From positions 3,348,001-3,412,000 of the forward strand of contig NZ_VMSF01000001.1 in NCBI RefSeq assembly GCF_009765225.1: a stretch of DNA of 64,000 nt. The letters are read 5' to 3'. This DNA comes from Leifsonia sp. AG29. GTDB lineage: Bacteria; Actinomycetota; Actinomycetes; Actinomycetales; Microbacteriaceae. Positions 24,734 through 32,681 of this stretch are shown piece by piece; position 1 is the first letter of the stretch, and the number at the start of each line of letters is the position of its first letter. The translations under genes were made by a program, and so were the position numbers. Under the pieces are notes generated by a model. The model did no database searches, was not told where the DNA came from, and saw only the letters and a list, made by a program, of their open reading frames with translations.

Positions 24734-25468
24734 ATGAGCATGTCAGGGGAACGGCCCACGGACACTCCGATCTACGACAGCAGGCGGGAGACGCTCCCCG
24801 AGGACGACGAGTTCGTCGACGAGACGGAGGTCGTCGAGGTCGTCGAGGTCGTGCCCATCGGGACCGTGGACGAGTCGCTCGTCGCACAGCCGGGGTACGC
24901 GCCTGGCGCGGGTTACGCCTCCGGCACCCCCACCGGGTCCGGCTCGGGCGGAATGGCGTCGGCCGCCAAGGAGGAGGCCGGCAATCTCGCTGGAACCACC
25001 GCCGACGCGGCGAAGGATGTGGCGGGAGTCGCCAAGGAGCAGGTGCAGAACGTCGCCGGAGAAGCCAAGTCGCAGGCGCAGGACCTCCTCCGCCAGACGC
25101 AGGAAGAGCTCCGCGCCCAGGCCGCGCAGCAGCAGCAGCGCGTCGCCACGGGCCTCCGCTCGGTCGGCGACGAACTGGACCAGATGGCCGGCGCCTCCGA
25201 CGCGCAGGGGATGGCGAGCGACCTCGCGCGGCAGGCGGCGCAGCGGGCCCACTCGGTCGCGGGCTGGCTCGACCGGCGCGACCCGGGCTCGCTCCTCCAG
25301 GAGCTGAAGTCGTACGCGCGCCGCAACCCGGGCACCTTCATCGCCGGCGCCGCCATCGCCGGCGCGCTCGCGGGGCGGCTGACACGGGCGCTGGCCAGCG
25401 GCGCATCCGAGGCGCACGGCTCTGCGGGCGGTACCTCGAACCCGGGAACGCTCGGAGGCGACCTGTGA
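24734..25468 (+). CDS. acidic, amphipathic-repeat protein (first gene of a three-gene set)
   Basis: The 244-residue protein has an acidic N-terminus with a Val-Glu-rich patch (residues 30-45). A long run of Ala/Lys/Glu/Gln amphipathic helix follows (about 80-150, with repeats of the form AAKDVAGVAKEQ), and a short hydrophobic Gly/Ala stretch (about 205-225) that may insert in the membrane. The repeats resemble late-embryogenesis-abundant or apolipoprotein-like helices. It overlaps the next gene (GTGA). No enzyme motif is visible. Confidence 0.7.
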   Translation: MSMSGERPTDTPIYDSRRETLPEDDEFVDETEVVEVVEVVPIGTVDESLVAQPGYAPGAGYASGTPTGSGSGGMASAAKEEAGNLAGTTADAAKDVAGVAKEQVQNVAGEAKSQAQDLLRQTQEELRAQAAQQQQRVATGLRSVGDELDQMAGASDAQGMASDLARQAAQRAHSVAGWLDRRDPGSLLQELKSYARRNPGTFIAGAAIAGALAGRLTRALASGASEAHGSAGGTSNPGTLGGDL

Positions 25469-25881
25469 CCGATCGGCCCACCCCCTCCGAGGAGCGCGCC
25501 GCCACCGCATCGCTGGGCGAACTGCTCAGCGAGGTGACGCGCGACCTCTCGACACTGATCCGTCAGGAGATGGAGCTCGCCAAGGCCGAACTCCGTCAGA
25601 CGGCCACGCGCGCCGGCAAGGGCGCGGGCCTCCTCGGGGGCGCCGGGTACGCCGCCCTCATGGCGGTCCTCTTCCTGTCGATCGCCCTGTGGTGGGCGCT
25701 CGGCTACCTGATGGGCAACGCCTGGTCCGGCGTGGTCGTGGCGGTGATCTGGGGGATCGTCGCACTGATCCTCTACGTCGTGGGCCGCAACCAGCTGAAG
25801 ACCGTCAAAGGCGTCCCGCAGACCGTCGAGACGGTCAAGGAATTCCCGCAGACCCTGAAACGAAACGGAGAGAACCGATGA
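25465..25881 (+). CDS. phage-holin-superfamily / DUF1469-type membrane protein
   Basis: The 138-residue protein has an N-terminal amphipathic helix (ELLSEVTRDLSTLIRQEMELAKAELR) and two membrane helices (about residues 57-80 and 86-108), the layout of the actinobacterial putative phage-holin/DUF1469 family. Its role is unknown; the phage name reflects only the fold. GTG start and stop overlap the neighbouring genes by 4 bp, so the three genes form one translation-coupled operon. Confidence 0.8.
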   Translation: MTDRPTPSEERAATASLGELLSEVTRDLSTLIRQEMELAKAELRQTATRAGKGAGLLGGAGYAALMAVLFLSIALWWALGYLMGNAWSGVVVAVIWGIVALILYVVGRNQLKTVKGVPQTVETVKEFPQTLKRNGENR

Positions 25882-26453
25882 GCGACGACCCCGACATCAT
25901 CCGAGCCGAGATCGAGGAGACGCGCCGCGAGCTGAGCGGCGACGTCGACGCGGTGGCCGACAAGGTCACGCCGAGCAAGATCGTGGACCGGCAGAAGCGG
26001 AAGGTCTCCGGCGCCTTCCATTCGCTCACCGAACGCGTGATGGGGAGCGATTCGAGCCACCGCTCGCTGGGCGACGTGGCGGGAGACACGGGCGACGCCG
26101 TCGCGAACGCCGGGCGCACGGTCGTCGACAAGGCCGAGGGCAACCCGTTGGCGGTGGGACTGATCGCCTTCGGCGTGGGCTGGCTCGCCGCCTCCCTCGT
26201 CCCGGCGAGCAGGAAGGAGAAGGAGCTCGCCTCCAGCGCCAAGGAGGCGGCCCAGCCGCTGATCCAGGAGGTCGCCGACGCGGGCAAGCAGGTCGCGCAG
26301 AATCTGAAGGAGCCCGCCCAGGACGCCGTGCAGGCGGTGCGGGACACCGCGCAGGACGGAGCCGCGACCGTCAGGGCCGAGGCGTCGGACCGGGCGGGCG
26401 ATGTGGCCGATGAGGCGAAGCAGTCGGGGGAGCGCCTCCAGAGCAACACCTGA
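25878..26453 (+). CDS. DUF3618-type protein with amphipathic repeats
   Basis: The 191-residue protein begins with the DUF3618 pattern PDIIRAEIEETRRELSGDVD, followed by VADKVTPSKIVDRQK. A single hydrophobic segment (about residues 92-106) precedes a long Ala/Lys/Glu/Gln helix (about 110-190) with the same LEA-like character as the first gene of the operon. Function is unknown. A perfect 18-bp hairpin terminator follows. Confidence 0.78.
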   Translation: MSDDPDIIRAEIEETRRELSGDVDAVADKVTPSKIVDRQKRKVSGAFHSLTERVMGSDSSHRSLGDVAGDTGDAVANAGRTVVDKAEGNPLAVGLIAFGVGWLAASLVPASRKEKELASSAKEAAQPLIQEVADAGKQVAQNLKEPAQDAVQAVRDTAQDGAATVRAEASDRAGDVADEAKQSGERLQSNT

Positions 26454-26481
26454 CGGCTTCTGCGTCAGCGTCCAGGAACGC

Positions 26482-26520
26482 GAAGAGGGCGGCACCGCAC
26501 GATGCGGTGCCGCCCTCTTC
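26482..26520. terminator. bidirectional hairpin terminator
   Basis: A perfect 18-bp stem (26482-26499 with 26503-26520) closes a 3-nt loop. The arms start GAAG and end CTTC, giving short A/T ends on both strands. It lies between the convergent DUF3618 and hup genes and probably stops both. Confidence 0.92.
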
Positions 26521-26535
26521 CAGGCCTGGGCCGAA

Positions 26536-26820
26536 TTACTTGACGGCGGCCTTGAGCTTCGAGCCCGCGGTCAGCTTCACGCGGTGGCCGGCCGGGATCG
26601 AGATCTCCTCGCCGGTCTGCGGGTTGCGACCCGTGCGCGCGGCGGTCTCGCTGCGCTCGGCGGCGAGCCAACCCGGGATGGTGACCTTGCCGCCCTTGGC
26701 GACCGTCTCGCTGATGGTGGTGAAGAAAGCGTCGACGACGCTCGAGACGGTGGCCTGGCTCTGACCCGACGCGGCAGCGACGGCGGCGACCAGCTCGGTC
26801 TTGTTCAGGTTGTCAGCCAT
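26536..26820 (-). CDS. hup: DNA-binding protein HU
   Basis: HU is a small dimeric nucleoid protein that bends DNA. The 94-residue product has the family core: NKTELVAAVAAASGQSQATV, then FFTTISETVAKGGKVTIPGW and the DNA-arm region RTGRNPQTGEEISIPAGHRVKL. It ends shortly after the body domain, so it lacks the long Lys/Ala-rich tail of mycobacterial HupB. It is a single-gene unit that ends at the hairpin 26482-26520. Confidence 0.95.
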   Translation of the reverse strand: MADNLNKTELVAAVAAASGQSQATVSSVVDAFFTTISETVAKGGKVTIPGWLAAERSETAARTGRNPQTGEEISIPAGHRVKLTAGSKLKAAVK

Positions 26821-26933
26821 TGAGTGTCCTCCTCGGACCTTGTGCTGGATCTACAGCTTCTTTGTGGAACGGTTGAGGCCACGTGGGCCGTTACGTTTGG
26901 TCGGTCGACCGCCTCGAATGTATCAGAGACCCG

Positions 26934-26953
26934 CGGAAATACGCGGATTTCCG
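26934..26953. promoter_or_regulatory. inverted repeat upstream of hup
   Basis: CGGAAAT (26934-26940) and ATTTCCG (26947-26953) flank 6 bp, about 115 bp before the hup start and close to a TACATT-like -10 element on the minus strand. It may be an operator; there is no further support. Confidence 0.3.
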
Positions 26954-26982
26954 GGGACTTTCGGTCGCCCGGCGACGACAAA

Positions 26983-27010
26983 GGGGCGCCCGGCCGAAGC
27001 CGGACGCCCC
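26983..27010 (-). terminator. hairpin terminator after rpsN
   Basis: Arms GGGGCGCCCGGC (26983-26994) and GCCGGACGCCCC (26999-27010) pair with one mismatch around a 4-nt loop. On the minus strand TTTG follows. It lies 20 bp after the rpsN stop. Confidence 0.8.
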
Positions 27011-27030
27011 TCGAGCGTCGATCGCGCTGC

Positions 27031-27336
27031 TTACCAGCTCGACTTGGTGATGCCGGGCAGCTCGCCGCGGTGCGCCATGTCGCGGAAGCGGACACGCGAG
27101 ATGCCGAACTTGCTGAGGTTTCCGCGGGGGCGGCCGTCGACCGCGTCGCGGTTGCGGACGCGGATCGGGGAGGCGTCGCGCGGCAGCTTCTGCAGGCCCA
27201 CGCGGGCGGCCTCGCGGGACTCGTCGGTGCCGTTCGGGTCGACGAGGGCCTTCTTGAGCTCGGCGCGCTTGGCGGCGTAGCGTGCGACGACGACCTTGCG
27301 CTGCTCGTTCTTGGCGATCTTGGACTTCTTGGCCAT
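27031..27336 (-). CDS. rpsN: 30S ribosomal protein S14 (zinc-free form)
   Basis: S14 is part of the 30S head. The 101-residue protein is the long form without the zinc ribbon: it contains no cysteine. The family core is clear ([48 protein letters not shown]). It ends the rpmB-rpmG-rpsN operon next to zur. Such zinc-independent ribosomal proteins are commonly Zur-controlled in Actinobacteria, though a Microbacteriaceae genome may have only this copy. Confidence 0.95.
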   Translation of the reverse strand: MAKKSKIAKNEQRKVVVARYAAKRAELKKALVDPNGTDESREAARVGLQKLPRDASPIRVRNRDAVDGRPRGNLSKFGISRVRFRDMAHRGELPGITKSSW

Positions 27337-27338
27337 GA

Positions 27339-27506
27339 TTAGCGCTCCTCTCGGAAGTCGACGTGCTTGCGCACGATGGGGTCGTACTTCTTGAGCACGA
27401 GGCGGTCGGGGTCGTTGCGGCGGTTCTTCTTGGTCACGTAGGTGTAACCGGTGCCCGCCGTCGAACGGAGCTTGATGATCGGACGGATGTCCTGCTGCTT
27501 CGCCAT
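27339..27506 (-). CDS. rpmG: 50S ribosomal protein L33 (zinc-free form)
   Basis: This 55-residue protein reads [20 protein letters not shown] with [16 protein letters not shown] and ends in VDFREER, a clear L33. It has no cysteine, so it is the zinc-independent type. It is 2 bp from rpsN and from rpmB, in one operon. Confidence 0.95.
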   Translation of the reverse strand: MAKQQDIRPIIKLRSTAGTGYTYVTKKNRRNDPDRLVLKKYDPIVRKHVDFREER

Positions 27507-27508
27507 GC

Positions 27509-27745
27509 TTAGATCTTCTCCCCACGGGCCAGGAGGTCCTTGACCACGGCCTCGATGCCACGGGCGTCGATGACCTTGATGCCCTTGGCGCTCAGGGTCA
27601 GGGTGACGTTACGGCGAAGCGACGGAACGTAGTACGTCTTCTTCTGGATGTTCGGGTCGAACCGGCGCTTCGTGCGACGGTGCGAGTGCGAGATGTTGTG
27701 ACCGAAGCCGGGAACGGCTCCTGTCACCTGGCACACTGCTGCCAT
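27509..27745 (-). CDS. rpmB: 50S ribosomal protein L28 (probably zinc-free form)
   Basis: The 78-residue product begins [20 protein letters not shown] and has the L28 body [14 protein letters not shown] and [17 protein letters not shown]. Only one cysteine is present, so the four-cysteine zinc site of the other L28 type is missing. The ATG at 27745 follows GGAGAAG; a longer frame to 27784 has no such site. It leads the rpmB-rpmG-rpsN operon. Confidence 0.95.
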   Translation of the reverse strand: MAAVCQVTGAVPGFGHNISHSHRRTKRRFDPNIQKKTYYVPSLRRNVTLTLSAKGIKVIDARGIEAVVKDLLARGEKI

Positions 27746-27979
27746 TGCTTTCTTCTCCAATACCGTGGGGCCGGAGGGCCCCACCCAAGGTCACTTGTCG
27801 GCGCACGAGATCCCCGGCTTTTCAGGGCGGTGGGGGTTTCGTACACGATCTGAGCGGGAGGAGCCCACTCAGCCAAACAACAACTCTACGCCACGACTGC
27901 CGACGCGGCCAAATCGTCGTCACGCGAAGCTCCCCGTCCTCGGGCCCCTTTCGCGGTGAGTGCGCTTCGTCGGGACGTC

Positions 27980-28001
27980 TGCGCCCGCGCGCGCGGGCGC
28001 A
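27980..28001. terminator. 22-bp perfect palindrome after zur
   Basis: TGCGCCCGCGC and its exact complement form an uninterrupted palindrome 28 bp after the zur stop. It may end the znu-zur transcript, but it has no loop or T run. Simple CG repetition may also explain it. Confidence 0.35.
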
Positions 28002-28028
28002 CTCGTCCCATGCCGGCGCAGTCGCTCC

Positions 28029-28415
28029 TCAGGACGCCGAGCAGTCCGCGCACAGGCCGAAGACGTCGACGACGTGCTGGGCCTGCGTGAAGCCGTGGGC
28101 CGCCGCGGCCGACCGGGCCCATTCCTCCACCGCGTCGGCCTCGATCTCGACGGTGAGCCCGCAGTTCCGGCAGATGAGGTGGTGGTGGTGGCCGGTGGTG
28201 CAGGCCCGGTACAGGCTCTCGCCGTCGGGGGACTGCAGCGAGTCGGCGTCGCCCTCCGCCGCAAGGTCGGCGAGGGCGCGATAGACCGTCGCCAGGCCGA
28301 TGGGCGATCCGGACTCGTGAAGGCTGAGGTGCAGCCCCTGCGCGCTGATGAAGCCCTCCGTCGAGGTCAGCGCCTCCCGGACGGCCTCACGCTGCCACGT
28401 GTTCCGTTTCACCAT
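28029..28415 (-). CDS. zur: zinc uptake regulator Zur (Fur family)
   Basis: Zur binds zinc and represses zinc-uptake genes. The 128-residue protein has the Fur-type winged helix (TWQREAVREALTSTEGFISAQ; IGLATVYRALADLAAEG), a His cluster at residues 76-79, and two CxxC pairs (82/85 and 122/125) that form the structural zinc site. Its place at the end of znuA-znuC-znuB identifies it as Zur rather than Fur. The gap to znuB is 6 bp. Confidence 0.93.
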   Translation of the reverse strand: MVKRNTWQREAVREALTSTEGFISAQGLHLSLHESGSPIGLATVYRALADLAAEGDADSLQSPDGESLYRACTTGHHHHLICRNCGLTVEIEADAVEEWARSAAAAHGFTQAQHVVDVFGLCADCSAS

Positions 28416-28421
28416 CCCAGG

Positions 28422-29321
28422 CTAGCCGTCCTGTCTCACGAGCGGCCGTGAGGCCGGCTTCCGACCGACGCGGCTCCGCGCGCCCTCGCGTCGCCGGCCG
28501 AGCACCCGGCAGACCACGTAGATGAAGAACGAGATGGAGGTCACGTACGGGCTGATCGGCAGCGCACTCCCGACGGCGAGCATGATCCCTCCGACGACGG
28601 AGACGAGCGCGAAGCCGACGCTGAGGAGCGGGACCGCCAGCGGCGAGGACGACAACCGCATAGCCGCCGCGGCGGGCGTCACGAGGAGGGAAAGGACCAG
28701 CAGCGCACCGACGATCTGGACCGACACGGCGACGGCGAGGCCCAGCAGCACCATGAAGGCGAGCGCGACGAAACGGACGGGGACACCGCGGGAGGCGGCG
28801 ACATCGGCATCCAGGCTGTCGAACGTGAGCGGCCGCCACATGAGCAGCAGGGCCACGAGCACGATCGCGCCGATGGCGAGCAGCGACCCGAGCTGCGGAT
28901 CGTCGACCGACACGATCTGGCCGGTGAGGAGGCCGAACTTGTTCGCGCTGCGCCCGGGGTAGAGCGCGAGAGCGAGGATGCCGAGGCCGAGACCGAACGG
29001 CATGAGCACGGCGATGATCGAGTTGCGATCGCGGGCGCGCGCGCCCAGCACCCCGATGAGCACCGCGGCGATGAGCGATCCCACCAAGGAGCCCGCCACG
29101 ACGTTGGCGCCGAAGAGCAGCGCGACGGCGGCGCCGGCGAACGACAGCTCGCTGATCCCGTGGACGGCGAACGCCATGTCGCGCTGCATCACGAAGACTC
29201 CGATGAGCCCGCCGACGACGCCGAGGACGGCACCGGCGAAGATCGAGTTTCGCACCAGGGCGAGCAGTTCGCCGTAGTCGGTGAAGTCGAAGAGCTGGGA
29301 CCAGATGTCGAGGTGGGTCAT
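28422..29321 (-). CDS. znuB: zinc ABC transporter permease ZnuB
   Basis: The 299-residue membrane protein belongs to the ABC-3 permease family, with about eight or nine hydrophobic segments. It carries the family segment SELSFAGAAVALLFG near residues 57-71 and SRGVPVRFVALAFMVLLGLAV in the second half. It forms the channel of the zinc importer with ZnuC and ZnuA. It overlaps znuC by 4 bp (ATGA). Confidence 0.93.
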   Translation of the reverse strand: MTHLDIWSQLFDFTDYGELLALVRNSIFAGAVLGVVGGLIGVFVMQRDMAFAVHGISELSFAGAAVALLFGANVVAGSLVGSLIAAVLIGVLGARARDRNSIIAVLMPFGLGLGILALALYPGRSANKFGLLTGQIVSVDDPQLGSLLAIGAIVLVALLLMWRPLTFDSLDADVAASRGVPVRFVALAFMVLLGLAVAVSVQIVGALLVLSLLVTPAAAAMRLSSSPLAVPLLSVGFALVSVVGGIMLAVGSALPISPYVTSISFFIYVVCRVLGRRREGARSRVGRKPASRPLVRQDG

Positions 29322-30178
29322 GCGGCCGGCTCCGGGTGCGCTTCGCGGGTGTGGGCGTGGTGCTCGTGGGTCTCGGCGTCGGGGATGCCCACGACCACGA
29401 TGCGGCCGCGGCTGCGGATCACCTCGACCGGCGTGCCGTACAGGTCGGTCAGGACGTCGCTGCGCAGGACCTCGTCGGGCGTCCCGGCCCGGAACCGGCC
29501 GCCCGCCAGGTAGAGCACGCGATCCACCATGCCGAGCACCGGGTTCACGTCGTGGGTGACGAAGACCACCGCACTGTCGTGCTCACGCCGGCGGCGGTCG
29601 ATGAGCTCGCTGACGCCGCGCTGGTGCTGGAGGTCGAGGGACAGCAGCGGCTCGTCGCAGAGCAGCAGGGCCGGGTCACCGGCGAGCGCCTGGGCGACGC
29701 GGAGGCGCTGCTGCTCACCTCCCGAGAGCGATCCGACCGGTGCGTCGGCGTAGCGTCGCGCGCCGACGGCATCGATGAGCCGCTCGACCTGCTCGCGATC
29801 GCCGCGCCGGGGGAGGGGGAGGCCCCACCGGTGACCGTTGACGCCGAGCGCCACCAGATCGCGTGCGCGCAGCGGCGTCCCGGAGGGGATGAGCTTCTGC
29901 TGCGGGATGTAGCCGATCCGCCGGTCACCGCGTCGAACCGGGTGCCCGTCGAACTCGATGAGCCCCGAGTCGAGCGCCTGCTGCCCCAGGATCGTGCGGA
30001 GGAGGCTGGTCTTTCCCGAGCCGTTCGGACCGAGGACCGCGACGAACTCGCCGGCGTGCACGTCGAGATCGAGGCCGCTCCACAGGGTGCGGTCGCCGAA
30101 GCCCAGCGCCGCATCGCGGAGGCGGAGAACCGTGTCCCGAGTCGAGGGCGCCGGAACGACATCCAGGGGTTCGCTCAT
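29318..30178 (-). CDS. znuC: zinc ABC transporter ATP-binding protein ZnuC
   Basis: The 286-residue ATPase shows P-loop GPNGSGKT at residues 50-57, signature LSGGEQQR at 151-158 and Walker B LLLCDEP at 171-177. The C-terminus is His-rich (HEHHAHTREAH), fitting a metal transporter. The ATG at 30178 overlaps the znuA stop as ATGA; a longer frame runs back into znuA and is not the real start. Confidence 0.94.
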   Translation of the reverse strand: MSEPLDVVPAPSTRDTVLRLRDAALGFGDRTLWSGLDLDVHAGEFVAVLGPNGSGKTSLLRTILGQQALDSGLIEFDGHPVRRGDRRIGYIPQQKLIPSGTPLRARDLVALGVNGHRWGLPLPRRGDREQVERLIDAVGARRYADAPVGSLSGGEQQRLRVAQALAGDPALLLCDEPLLSLDLQHQRGVSELIDRRRREHDSAVVFVTHDVNPVLGMVDRVLYLAGGRFRAGTPDEVLRSDVLTDLYGTPVEVIRSRGRIVVVGIPDAETHEHHAHTREAHPEPAA

Positions 30179-31095
30179 CCGTGCTTTCCTCCTCCGAGCG
30201 CTGCGGCGAGCGCGTCGATGTTGGCGTTCATCCAAGACAGGTAGTCCTTGCCGGCGGGAAGCGTCTCCGTCACGCCCACGACCGGGACGTCGTGGGCCTT
30301 CGCGGCGGCCAGCACCCGGGTGGTCTCGGGCCCGCTGGTCTGCTCGTTGTAGGCCAGGAGGCGGACCTCATGCCTGCTGAAGAGATCGAGCGTCTGCTGG
30401 AGCACCGCGGGGGACACGTCCGTTCCTCCCTCGATGGCGTGGCTGAACGCGGGCGGGGTCTTGTCCTCGAGCCCGATCGCTTCAAGCAGGTACAGCGGCA
30501 CGGGTTCAGTGATGGCGACGCCCTCTCCCGCGTGCGCGGCCCTGAGAGCGGAGGCGCGCGCCTCCAGCGCCTGCAGCCCCGCTTCGAAGGCGGCCGCGTT
30601 CTTCTGAAACTCGGAGGCGTGGGCCGGATCCTTGGCGCTCAGCGCGGTGACGAGCGCGTCGGCCACCTTCTTCATCGCGCCGAAGTCGTACCAGATGTGC
30701 TCATTGAACTCGCCGCCGCTGTCGAGCCCCGAGAGGCGGACCGCGTTCAGGATGGTCCGGGGCTGACGGGGCGGGGTCTTCAGCAGCGCGGTCATGAAGT
30801 CGTCGTAGCCCCCGCCGTTCTCGACGACGACGGCCGCCTTCGAGACGGCCAGCTGGTTCTGAGCGCTCGCCTCGAACGAGTGGGGGTCCTGCGCCGGGTC
30901 GGCCATCACCGAGACCACGTCGACCGCGTCGCCGCCGATCGTCGACGCGATGTCGCCGTACACGTTCGTGCTGGTCACCACTCGCACCCGTCCGTCCGCT
31001 GAACCGCCGGTTCCCGGCGCGCCGGAGCACCCGGCGAGCGCGACAGCGGTCACCGCGGCGACGGCGAGAGCAGTGACCAAGGAGCGGGTCTTCAT
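30175..31095 (-). CDS. znuA: zinc-binding lipoprotein ZnuA
   Basis: The 306-residue solute-binding protein captures zinc outside the membrane. It has a lipoprotein signal with LAGC at residues 20-23 and the cluster A-1 metal-binding fold: VVTSTNVYGDIASTIGG, QDPHSFEASA (a metal-ligand His), NEHIWYDFGAMKKVADAL (a second His) and a C-terminal GVTETLP segment. It is the first gene of the znuA-znuC-znuB-zur operon, with the Zur-box-like site 75 bp upstream. Confidence 0.94.
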   Translation of the reverse strand: MKTRSLVTALAVAAVTAVALAGCSGAPGTGGSADGRVRVVTSTNVYGDIASTIGGDAVDVVSVMADPAQDPHSFEASAQNQLAVSKAAVVVENGGGYDDFMTALLKTPPRQPRTILNAVRLSGLDSGGEFNEHIWYDFGAMKKVADALVTALSAKDPAHASEFQKNAAAFEAGLQALEARASALRAAHAGEGVAITEPVPLYLLEAIGLEDKTPPAFSHAIEGGTDVSPAVLQQTLDLFSRHEVRLLAYNEQTSGPETTRVLAAAKAHDVPVVGVTETLPAGKDYLSWMNANIDALAAALGGGKHG

Positions 31096-31169
31096 GAGGG
31101 CCTGTCTAAGTCGCGAACGACACGAGGGAGCACTCACGGCCGTGAGCGCGCCTCCACCCTACGGCTTAT

Positions 31170-31184
31170 TGAGAATGATTGTCA
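31170..31184. promoter_or_regulatory. Zur-box-like operator before znuA
   Basis: TGAGAATGATTGTCA closely resembles the Zur operator core TGAAAATGATTTTCA known in Actinobacteria. It is a 15-bp imperfect palindrome in an A/T-rich island, 75 bp before the znuA start. Confidence 0.82.
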
Positions 31185-31210
31185 AATTCACGGGCTGGGC
31201 CCGCCGACGG

Positions 31211-32599
31211 TCAGTCGAGCAGCAGCGCCGGTTCCTCGATGATGGAGGCGACGTCGGCGAGGAAGCGCGAGGCGACGTCGCCGTCGACCACGCGGTGGTC
31301 GAACGAGGCTCCGAGCGTGGTCACGTAGCGCGGACGGACCTCCCCGTCGACCACCCAGGGCTTCTGCTTGATGGTGCCGAGCGCCACGATGCCGACCTCG
31401 CCCGGGTTGAGGATCGGAGTGCCGGTGTCCATGCCGAAGACGCCGATGTTGGTGATCGTGATGGTGCCGCCGGCCATGTCGGTGGGCGGCGTCTTGCCGT
31501 CGCGGGCGGTGAGGGTGAGCTGCTCGAGCGCCTTGGCGAGCTCGAGCAGGGTCATGCTCTGCGCCTCCTTGATGTTCGGCACGATGAGACCGCGCGGCGT
31601 AGCGGCCGCGATGCCGAGGTTCACGTAGTGGCGGACGATGATCTCCTCGTCCGTCCACGACGAGTTCACGGTCGGGTTGCGGCGCACCGCCCAGATGATC
31701 GCCTTGGCCATGATGAGCAGCGGCGACACCTTGACCCCGCCGAAGTCGGCCGAGTTCTTGAGCCGCTTCACGAACTCCATGGTGCGCGTGGCGTCCACGT
31801 CGACGAAGAGGCTGACGTGAGGTGCACTGAACGCGCTCGACGCCATCGCGGTGGCGATCGCCTTGCGGACGCCCTTGACGGGGATGCGGTCCTCGCGGTC
31901 GTCGGGCCATTCGGGCGTCTGGATGTTGCGGAAGACCGTGGCCTGCGACGCCTCGCGGAGGACGTCATCCCGGGTGACGTCGCCGATCGGGCCCGTCGGC
32001 GTCACCACGCTCAGGTCGACGCCGAGGTCTTTCGCCAGCTTGCGGATCGGCGGCTTGGCGATCACGGGACCGCCCACCGGGGTCGCCGCGGCCGCGGGCG
32101 CCGCAGCGGGAGGAGCGGGGTGCGCGGCCGCCGCGGGGGCGGGTGCCGCCGGCGCGATGGAACCGCTGAAAGCGACCGGGATGGAGGCGGTGCCCGGGTG
32201 GCTCGCACGGCGACGGCGGCTGGCCCCGTGCCCCGCCGCGCCGTAGCCGACCAGCACCGCGCCCTGCTTCGGCTCATCGGCCTCGTGCGAGACGGTCGCT
32301 GCAGCATCGGCCTCGATCTGCTCGGCCTCCCCGACCGGCGCGGACGGCGTCGCGTCGCCCCCATCGGCGACCGTGAAGATGGGCGTCCCGACCTCCACGG
32401 TCTGACCCTCGGTCACGAGGAGCTCGGTCACCGTGCCCTCGAACGGCGACGGCAGCTCGACCAGCGACTTGGCGGTCTCGATCTCGACGATCACCTGGTT
32501 GACGGCGACCGGGTCGCCCGGGGCGACCTTCCACGCGACGATCTCGGCCTCGGTGAGACCCTCGCCCACGTCGGGCAGGAGGAACTGGGACTCGCTCAT
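31211..32599 (-). CDS. dihydrolipoamide acyltransferase, E2 of a 2-oxoacid dehydrogenase complex
   Basis: E2 carries the acyl group on a swinging lipoyl arm and transfers it to CoA. The 462-residue protein has one lipoyl domain (about residues 3-78, lipoyl Lys44 in [11 protein letters not shown]) and an Ala/Pro linker. A peripheral subunit-binding domain follows (around 150-185, [19 protein letters not shown]), then the catalytic core ending with FDHRVVDGD (His435, Asp439). The ATG at 32599 opens on [15 protein letters not shown]. It ends the E1 alpha-E1 beta-E2 order typical of branched-chain or acetoin-type complexes. No E3 gene is in the window. Confidence 0.93.
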   Translation of the reverse strand: MSESQFLLPDVGEGLTEAEIVAWKVAPGDPVAVNQVIVEIETAKSLVELPSPFEGTVTELLVTEGQTVEVGTPIFTVADGGDATPSAPVGEAEQIEADAAATVSHEADEPKQGAVLVGYGAAGHGASRRRRASHPGTASIPVAFSGSIAPAAPAPAAAAHPAPPAAAPAAAATPVGGPVIAKPPIRKLAKDLGVDLSVVTPTGPIGDVTRDDVLREASQATVFRNIQTPEWPDDREDRIPVKGVRKAIATAMASSAFSAPHVSLFVDVDATRTMEFVKRLKNSADFGGVKVSPLLIMAKAIIWAVRRNPTVNSSWTDEEIIVRHYVNLGIAAATPRGLIVPNIKEAQSMTLLELAKALEQLTLTARDGKTPPTDMAGGTITITNIGVFGMDTGTPILNPGEVGIVALGTIKQKPWVVDGEVRPRYVTTLGASFDHRVVDGDVASRFLADVASIIEEPALLLD

Positions 32600-32681
32600 T
32601 GCGGCTTCTCTCTGTACTGCGTCTGTGTTGGGCGTCTGGCGCGGTGCGCCGAGCGCATGGCCGCGTCCAGGCTGGGCTGCC

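Noticed and set aside
27745-28029. Zur operator before rpmB
   Set aside because: I searched by eye for a TGA-rich palindrome like that before znuA and found none in this gap.
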